From the NCBI GenBank assembly GCA_030063045.1, contig JAQSEB010000049.1, forward strand, positions 1,054,001 through 1,118,000: 64,000 bases of DNA, given 5' to 3'. The notes below the pieces were generated by a model, which had not been told where the DNA came from, did no database searches, and saw only the letters and a list, made by a program, of their open reading frames with translations. The DNA is from Pratylenchus scribneri (Eukaryota; Nematoda; Chromadorea; Rhabditida; Pratylenchidae). Made by a program: the position numbers and the translations under genes. How positions within the stretch are numbered: the stretch's first letter is position 1; the number at the start of each line of letters is the position of its first letter. Shown in pieces: positions 55,528-64,000 of this stretch.

Positions 55528-58500
55528 ATGAATTTCTAAAAAATGGCCCCAAATTCAATTATGCCTAGGGTATATTTGACATGTTTTGGACCAGGATTTG
55601 AATTTTTTGCAATTCTTTTAATAGAATCATATTCTCCATCAAAAAATACAAGCCTATCTTTTTTTAGATTTTTAAAATACCCTCATATTGATTTTTTATG
55701 AATTTCTAAAAAATGGCCCCCAAATTCAATTATGCCTAGGGTATATTTGACATGTTTTGGACCAGGATTTGAATTTTTTGCAATTCTTTTAATAGAATCA
55801 TATTCACAATCAAAAAATACAGTCCTATATTTTTTATTTTATTAATATACCTTCATATTGATTTTTTATGAATTTCTAAAAAATGGCCCCCAAATTCAAT
55901 TATGCCTAGGGTATATTTGACATGTTTTGGACCAGGATTTGAATTTTTTGCAATTCTTTTAATAGAATCATATTCTCCATCAAAAAATACAAGCCTATCT
56001 TTTTTTAGATTTTTAAAATACCCTCATATTGATTTTTTATGAATTTCTAAAAAATGGCCCCCAAATTCAATTATGCCTAGGGTATATTTGACATGTTTTG
56101 GACCAGGATTTGAATTTTTTGCAATTCTTTTAATAGAATCATATTCTCCATCAAAAAATACAAGCCTATCTTTTTTTAGATTTTTAAAATACCCTCATAT
56201 TGATTTTTTATGAATTTCTAAAAAATGGCCCCCAAATTCAATTATGCCTAGGGTATATTTGACATGTTTTGGACCAGGATTTGAATTTTTTGCAATTCTT
56301 TTAATAGAATCATATTCTCCATCAAAAAAAAAGTCCTATATTTTTTATTTTATTAATATACCCTCATATTGATTTTTTATGAATTTCTAAAAAATGGCCC
56401 CCAAATTCAATTATGCCTAGGGTATATTTGACATGTTTTGGACCAGGATTTGAATTTTTTGCAATTCTTTTAATAGAATCATATTCTCCATCAAAAAAAA
56501 AGTCCTATATTTTTTATTTTATTAATATACCCTCATATTGATTTTTTATGAATTTCTAAAAAATGGCCCCCAAATTCAATTATGCCTAGGGTATATTTGA
56601 CATGTTTTGGACCAGGATTTGAATTTTTTGCAATTCTTTTAATAGAATCATATTCTCCATCAAAAAAAAAGTCCTATATTTTTTATTTTATTAATATACC
56701 CTCATATTGATTTTTTATGAATTTCTAAAAAATGGCCCCCAAATTCAATTATGCCTAGGGTATATTTGACATGTTTTGGACCAGGATTTGAATTTTTTGC
56801 AATTCTTTTAATAGAATCATATTCTCCATCAAAAAAAAAGTCCTATATTTTTTATTTTATTAATATACCCTCATATTGATTTTTTATGAATTTCTAAAAA
56901 ATGGCCCCCAAATTCAATTATGCCTAGGGTATATTTGACATGTTTTGGACCAGGATTTGAATTTTTTGCAATTCTTTTAATAGAATCATATTCTCCATCA
57001 AAAAATACAAGCCTATCTTTTTTTAGATTTTTAAAATACCCTCATATTGATTTTTTATGAATTTCTAAAAAATGGCCCCCAAATTCAATTATGCCTAGGG
57101 TATATTTGACATGTTTTGGACCAGGATTTGAATTTTTTGCAATTCTTTTAATAGAATCATATTCTCCATCAAAAAATACAAGCCTATCTTTTTTTAGATT
57201 TTTAAAATACCCTCATATTGATTTTTTATGAATTTCTAAAAAATGGCCCCCAAATTCAATTATGCCTAGGGTATATTTGACATGTTTTGGACCAGGATTT
57301 GAATTTTTTGCAATTCTTTTAATAGAATCATATTCTCCATCAAAAAATACAGTCCAATATTTTTTATTTTATTAATATACCCTCATACTGATTTTTTATG
57401 AATTTCTAAAAAATGGCCCCCAAATTCAATTATGCCTAGGGTATATTTGACATGTTTTGGACCAGGATTTGAATTTTTTGCAATTCTTTTAATAGAATCA
57501 TATTCTCCATCAAAAAATACAAGCCTATCTTTTTTTAGATTTTTAAAATACCCTCATATTGATTTTTTATGAATTTCTAAAAAATGGCCCCCAAATTCAA
57601 TTATGCCTAGGGTATATTTGACATGTTTTGGACCAGGATTTGAATTTTTTGCAATTCTTTTAATAGAATCATATTCTCCATCAAAAAATACAAGCCTATC
57701 TTTTTTTAGATTTTTAAAATACCCTCATATTGATTTTTTATGAATTTCTAAAAAATGGCCCCCAAATTCAATTATGCCTAGGGTATATTTGACATGTTTT
57801 GGACCAGGATTTGAATTTTTTGCAATTCTTTTAATAGAATCATATTCTCCATCAAAAAATACAAGCCTATCTTTTTTTAGATTTTTAAAATACCCTCATA
57901 TTGATTTTTTATGAATTTCTAAAAAATGGCCCCCAAATTCAATTATGCCTAGGGTATATTTGACATGTTTTGGACCAGGATTTGAATTTTTTGCAATTCT
58001 TTTAATAGAATCATATTCTCCATCAAAAAATACAGTCCAATATTTTTTATTTTATTAATATACCCTCATACTGATTTTTTATGAATTTCTAAAAAATGGC
58101 CCCCAAATTCAATTATGCCTAGGGTATATTTGACATGTTTTGGACCAGGATTTGAATTTTTTGCAATTCTTTTAATAGAATCATATTCTCCATCAAAAAA
58201 TACAAGCCTATCTTTTTTTAGATTTTTAAAATACCCTCATATTGATTTTTTATGAATTTCTAAAAAATGGCCCCCAAATTCAATTATGCCTAGGGTATAT
58301 TTGACATGTTTTGGACCAGGATTTGAATTTTTTGCAATTCTTTTAATAGAATCATATTCTCCATCAAAAAATACAGTCCAATATTTTTTATTTTATTAAT
58401 ATACCCTCATACTGATTTTTTATGAATTTCTAAAAAATGGCCCCCAAATTCAATTATGCCTAGGGTATATTTGACATGTTTTGGACCAGGATTTGAATTT

Positions 58501-61500
58501 TTTGCAATTCTTTTAATAGAATCATATTCTCCATCAAAAAATACAAGCCTATCTTTTTTTAGATTTTTAAAATACCCTCATATTGATTTTTTATGAATTT
58601 CTAAAAAATGGCCCCCAAATTCAATTATGCCTAGGGTATATTTGACATGTTTTGGACCAGGATTTGAATTTTTTGCAATTCTTTTAATAGAATCATATTC
58701 TCCATCAAAAAATACAAGCCTATCTTTTTTTAGATTTTTAAAATACCCTCATATTGATTTTTTATGAATTTCTAAAAAATGGCCCCCAAATTCAATTATG
58801 CCTAGGGTATATTTGACATGTTTTGGACCAGGATTTGAATTTTTTGCAATTCTTTTAATAGAATCATATTCTACATCAAAAAATACAGTCCTATATTTTT
58901 TATTTTATTAATATACCCTCATACTGATTTTTTATGAATTTCTAAAAAAATGGCCCCCAAATTCAATTATGCCTAGGGTATATTTGACATGTTTTGGACC
59001 AGGATTTGAATTTTTTGCAATTCTTTTAATAGAATCATATTCTCCATCAAAAAAAAAGTCCTATATTTTTTATTTTATTAATATACCCTCATACTGATTT
59101 TTTATGAAATTCTAAAAAATGGCCCCCAAATTCAATTATGCCTAGGGTATATTTGACATGTTTTGGACCAGGATTTGAATTTTTTGCAATTCTTTTAATA
59201 GAATCATATTCTCCATCAAAAAATACAAGCCTATCTTTTTTTAGATTTTTAAAATACCCTCATATTGATTTTTTACGAATTTCTAAAAAATGGCCCCCAA
59301 ATTCAATTATGCCTAGGGTATATTTGACATGTTTTGGACCAGGATTTGAATTTTTTGCAATTCTTTTAATAGAATCATATTCTCCATCAAAAAAAAAGTC
59401 CTATATTTTTTATTTTATTAATATACCCTCATACTGATTTTTTATGAATTTCTAAAAAATGGCCCCCAAATTCAATTATGCCTAGGGTATATTTGACATG
59501 TTTTGGACCAGGATTTGAATTTTTTGCAATTCTTTTAATAGAATCATATTCTCCATCAAAAAATACAAGCCTATCTTTTTTTAGATTTTTAAAATACCCT
59601 CATATTGATTTTTTACGAATTTCTAAAAAATGGCCCCCAAATTCAATTATGCCTAGGGTATATTTGACATGTTTTGGACCAGGATTTGAATTTTTTGCAA
59701 TTCTTTTAATAGAATCATATTCTCCATCAAAAAAAAAGTCCTATATTTTTTATTTTATTAATATACCCTCATACTGATTTTTTATGAATTTCTAAAAAAT
59801 GGCCCCCAAATTCAATTATGCCTAGGGTATATTTGACATGTTTTGGACCAGGATTTGAATTTTTTGCAATTCTTTTAATAGAATCATATTCTCCATCAAA
59901 AAATACAAGCCTATCTTTTTTTAGATTTTTAAAATACCCTCATATTGATTTTTTACGAATTTCTAAAAAATGGCCCCCAAATTCAATTATGCCTAGGGTA
60001 TATTTGACATGTTTTGGACCAGGATTTGAATTTTTTGCAATTCTTTTAATAGAATCATATTCTCCATCAAAAAATACAGTCCTATATTTTTTATTTTATT
60101 AATATACCCTCATACTGATTTTTTATGAATTTCTAAAAAATGGCCCCCAAATTCAATTATGCCTAGGGTATATTTGACATGTTTTGGACCAGGATTTGAA
60201 TTTTTTGCAATTCTTTTAATAGAATCATATTCTACATCAAAAAATACAGTCCTATATTTTTTATTTTATTAATATACCCTCATACTGATTTTTTATGAAT
60301 TTCTAAAAAAATGGCCCCCAAATTCAATTATGCCTAGGGTATATTTGACATGTTTTGGACCAGGATTTGAATTTTTTGCAATTCTTTTAATAGAATCATA
60401 TTCTACATCAAAAAATACAGTCCTATATTTTTTATTTTATTAATATACCCTCATACTGATTTTTTATGAATTTCTAAAAAATGGCCCCCAAATTCAATTA
60501 TGCCTAGGGTATATTTGACATGTTTTGGACCAGGATTTGAATTTTTTGCAATTCTTTTAATAGAATCATATTCTCGATCAAAAAATACAAGCCTATCTTT
60601 TTTATTTTATTAATATACCCTCATACTGATTTTTTATGAATTTCTAAAAAATGGCCCCCAAATTCAATTATGCCTAGGGTATATTTGACATGTTTTGGAC
60701 CAGGATTTGAATTTTTTGCAATTCTTTTAATAGAATCATATTCTACATCAAAAAATACAGTCCTATATTTTTTATTTTATTAATATACCCTCATACTGAT
60801 TTTTTATGAATTTCTAAAAAAATGGCCCCCAAATTCAATTATGCCTAGGGTATATTTGACATGTTTTGGACCAGGATTTGAATTTTTTGCAATTCTTTTA
60901 ATAGAATCATATTCTCGATCAAAAAATACAAGCCTATCTTTTTTTAGATTTTTAAAATACCCTCATATTGATTTTTTATGAATTTCTAAAAAATGGCCCC
61001 CAAATTCAATTATGCCTAGGGTATATTTGACATGTTTTGGACCAGGATTTGAATTTTTTGCAATTCTTTTAATAGAATCATATTCTCGATCAAAAAATAC
61101 AAGCCTATCTTTTTTTAGATTTTTAAAATACCCTCATATTGATTTTTTATGAATTTCTAAAAAATGGCCCCCAAATTCAATTATGCCTAGGGTATATTTG
61201 ACATGTTTTGGACCAGGATTTGAATTTTTTGCAATTCTTTTAATAGAATCATATTCTACATCAAAAAATACAGTCCTATATTTTTTATTTTATTAATATA
61301 CCCTCATACTGATTTTTTATGAATTTCTAAAAAAATGGCCCCCAAATTCAATTATGCCTAGGGTATATTTGACATGTTTTGGACCAGGATTTGAATTTTT
61401 TGCAATTCTTTTAATAGAATCATATTCTCCATCAAAAAATACAGTCCTATATTTTTTATTTTATTAATATACCCTCATATTGATTTTTTACGAATTTCTA

Positions 61501-64000
61501 AAAAATGGCCCCCAAATTCAATTATGCCTAGGGTATATTTGACATTTTCTGGGCTAGGATTTGAATTTTTTGCAATTCTTTTAATAGAATCATATTCTCC
61601 ATCAAAAAATACAGTCCTATATTTTTTATTTTATTAATATACCCTCATACTGATTTTTTATGAATTTCTAAAAAATGGCCCCCAAATTCAATTATGCCTA
61701 GGGTATATTTGACATTTTCTGGGCTAGGATTTGAATTTTTTGCAATTCTTTTAATAGAATCATATTCTCCATCAAAAAATACAGTCCTATATTTTTTATT
61801 TTATTAATATACCCTCATACTGATTTTTTATGAATTTCTAAAAAATGGCCCCCAAATTCAATTATGCCTAGGGTATATTTGACATTTTCTGGGCTAGGAT
61901 TTGAATTTTTTGCAATTCTTTTAATAGAATCATATTCTCGATCAAAAAATACAAGCCTATCTTTTTTTAGATTTTTAAAATACCCTCATATTGATTTTTT
62001 ATGAATTTCTAAAAAATGGCCCCCAAATTCAATTATGCCTAGGGTATATTTGACATGTTTTGGACCAGGATTTGAATTTTTTGCAATTCTTTTAATAGAA
62101 TCATATTCTACATCAAAAAATACAGTCCTATATTTTTTATTTTATTAATATACCCTCATACTGATTTTTTATGAATTTCTAAAAAAATGGCCCCCAAATT
62201 CAATTATGCCTAGGGTATATTTGACATGTTTTGGACCAGGATTTGAATTTTTTGCAATTCTTTTAATAGAATCATATTCTCCATCAAAAAATACAGTCCT
62301 ATATTTTTTATTTTATTAATATACCCTCATATTGATTTTTTACGAATTTCTAAAAAATGGCCCCCAAATTCAATTATGCCTAGGGTATATTTGACATTTT
62401 CTGGGCTAGGATTTGAATTTTTTGCAATTCTTTTAATAGAATCATATTCTCCATCAAAAAATACAGTCCTATATTTTTTATTTTATTAATATACCCTCAT
62501 ACTGATTTTTTATGAATTTCTAAAAAATGGCCCCCAAATTCAATTATGCCTAGGGTATATTTGACATTTTCTGGGCTAGGATTTGAATTTTTTGCAATTC
62601 TTTTAATAGAATCATATTCTCCATCAAAAAATACAGTCCTATATTTTTTATTTTATTAATATACCCTCATACTGATTTTTTATGAATTTCTAAAAAATGG
62701 CCCCCAAATTCAATTATGCCTAGGGTATATTTGACATTTTCTGGGCTAGGATTTGAATTTTTTGCAATTCTTTTAATAGAATCATATTCTCCATCAAAAA
62801 ATACAAGCCTATCTTTTTTTAGATTTTTAAAATACCCTCATATTGATTTTTTATGAATTTCTAAAAAATGGCCCCCAAATTCAATTATGCCTAGGGTATA
62901 TTTGACATTTTCTGGGCTAGGATTTGAATTTTTTGCAATTCTTTTAATAGAATCATATTCTCCATCAAAAAATACAGTCCTATATTTTTTATTTTATTAA
63001 TATACCCTCATACTGATTTTTTATGAATTTCTAAAAAATGGCCCCCAAATTCAATTATGCCTAGGGTATATTTGACATTTTCTGGGCTAGGATTTGAATT
63101 TTTTGCAATTCTTTTAATAGAATCATATTCTACATCAAAAAATACAGTCCTATGTTTTTTATTTTATTAATATACCCTCATACTGATTTTTTATGAATTT
63201 CTAAAAAAATGGCCCCCAAATTCAATTATGCCTAGGGTATATTTGACATGTTTTGGACCAGGATTTGAATTTTTTGCAATTCTTTTAATAGAATCATATT
63301 CTACATCAAAAAATACAGTCCTATATTTTTTATTTTATTAATATACCCTCATACTGATTTTTTATGAATTTCTAAAAAATGGCCCCCAAATTCAATTATG
63401 CCTAGGGTATATTTGACATGTTTTGGACCAGGATTTGAATTTTTTGCAATTCTTTTAATAGAATCATATTCTCGATCAAAAAATACAAGCCTATCTTTTT
63501 TTAGATTTTTAAAATACCCTCATATTGATTTTTTATGAATTTCTAAAAAATGGCCCCCAAATTCAATTATGCCTAGGGTATATTTGACATGTTTTGGACC
63601 AGGATTTGAATTTTTTGCAATTCTTTTAATAGAATCATATTCTCCATCAAAAAATACAGTCCAATATTTTTTATTTTATTAATATACCATCATACTGATT
63701 TTTTATGAATTTCTAAAGAATGGCCCCCAAATTCAATTATGCCTAGGGTATATTTGACATGTTTTGGACCAGGATTTGAATTTTTTGCAATTCTTTTAAT
63801 AGAATCATATTCTACATCAAAAAATACAGTCCTATATTTTTTATTTTATTAATATACCCTCATACTGATTTTTTATGAATTTCTAAAAAAATGGCCCCCA
63901 AATTCAATTATGCCTAGGGTATATTTGACATGTTTTGGACCAGGATTTGAATTTTTTGCAATTCTTTTAATAGAATCATATTCTCGATCAAAAAATACAA
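55528..64000. repeat. 170-bp satellite, homogeneous type B array to the window end
   Basis: About 50 head-to-tail B monomers, period 170 (ATGCCTAGG at 57262, 57432, 57602). Core words: AATTCAATTATGCCTAGGGT, GACATGTTTTGGACCAGGAT, ATTTGAATTTTTTGCAATTC. Two sub-variants, one with AAGCCTATCTTTTTTTAG and one with GTCCTATATTTTTTATTTTA, form ordered patterns, including three identical 340-bp dimers at about 59100-60115. From about 61540 a third form has GACATTTTCTGGGCTAGG. Apparent reading frames of 94-99 codons here are repeats of the satellite and not genes. Confidence 0.96.

Noticed and set aside
59138..60102. Three near-identical 94-99 codon open frames in the B satellite
   Set aside because: They repeat every 340 bases with the satellite dimers and end at array variants. 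They reflect monomer periodicity and not protein coding.
41700..64000. Comparison of the 171-bp monomer with primate alpha satellite because of equal length
   Set aside because: No sequence resemblance; equal length alone is a coincidence or a nucleosome-size effect.

Overview
The window is AT-rich eukaryotic DNA, most likely from a nematode and quite possibly a tylenchid such as a root-knot nematode. Support for this: one gene of about 50 small exons separated by a mixture of very short (40-55 nt) and longer introns with T-rich ...TTTTCAG acceptors; a clear TRRAP/Tra1 orthologue (trr-1 in C. elegans); a BEL/Pao-type retrotransposon; and a minus-strand gene with nematode-style ten-cysteine ET-like modules. 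The species assignment is inference.

Region by region: (1) 1-561 holds a foldback element and the short upstream region of the big gene. (2) 562-27026 (+) is a full-length TRRAP/Tra1 pseudokinase gene. I could chain 50 exons with consistent splice phase to a protein of about 4,290 residues; the only break is a one-base frameshift near 5390-5397. Its introns carry several families of degraded inverted-repeat (MITE-like) elements and a minisatellite, and one intron has a GC-AG boundary. (3) 27027-29465 holds the 3' UTR with a polyadenylation signal, a 23-bp minisatellite, mostly featureless AT-rich DNA, and the remnant of an LDL-receptor class A domain gene that stops where a retrotransposon begins. 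(4) 29466-33410 is a short BEL/Pao-like LTR element with gag-type and membrane-protein reading frames, no pol, a complete 670-bp 5' LTR and a 3' LTR cut off after 431 bp. (5) 33411-38358 is about 43 copies of a 116-bp satellite starting exactly at the LTR break. (6) 38366-39152 holds a short 166-bp repeat followed by two rearranged fragments of the trr-1 gene, joined in reverse order. (7) 39653-41634 (-) is a six-exon gene for a secreted protein of three ten-cysteine modules; module 1 is intact, the others carry lesions. A MITE sits in its second intron. (8) 41700-64000 (continuing past the window) is a large satellite of about 120 monomers of 170-171 bp in two related types, A and B, with higher-order structure and two transposon-like inverted-repeat insertions at 44056-45253 and 52786-53490.

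Functionally the only clearly conserved gene is trr-1, the giant scaffold that recruits histone acetyltransferase complexes to activators. The rest shows a gene-rich segment running into satellite DNA: mobile elements, satellite blocks, gene fragments and a decaying cysteine-rich gene are juxtaposed with sharp junctions, which suggests repeated recombination at this border.
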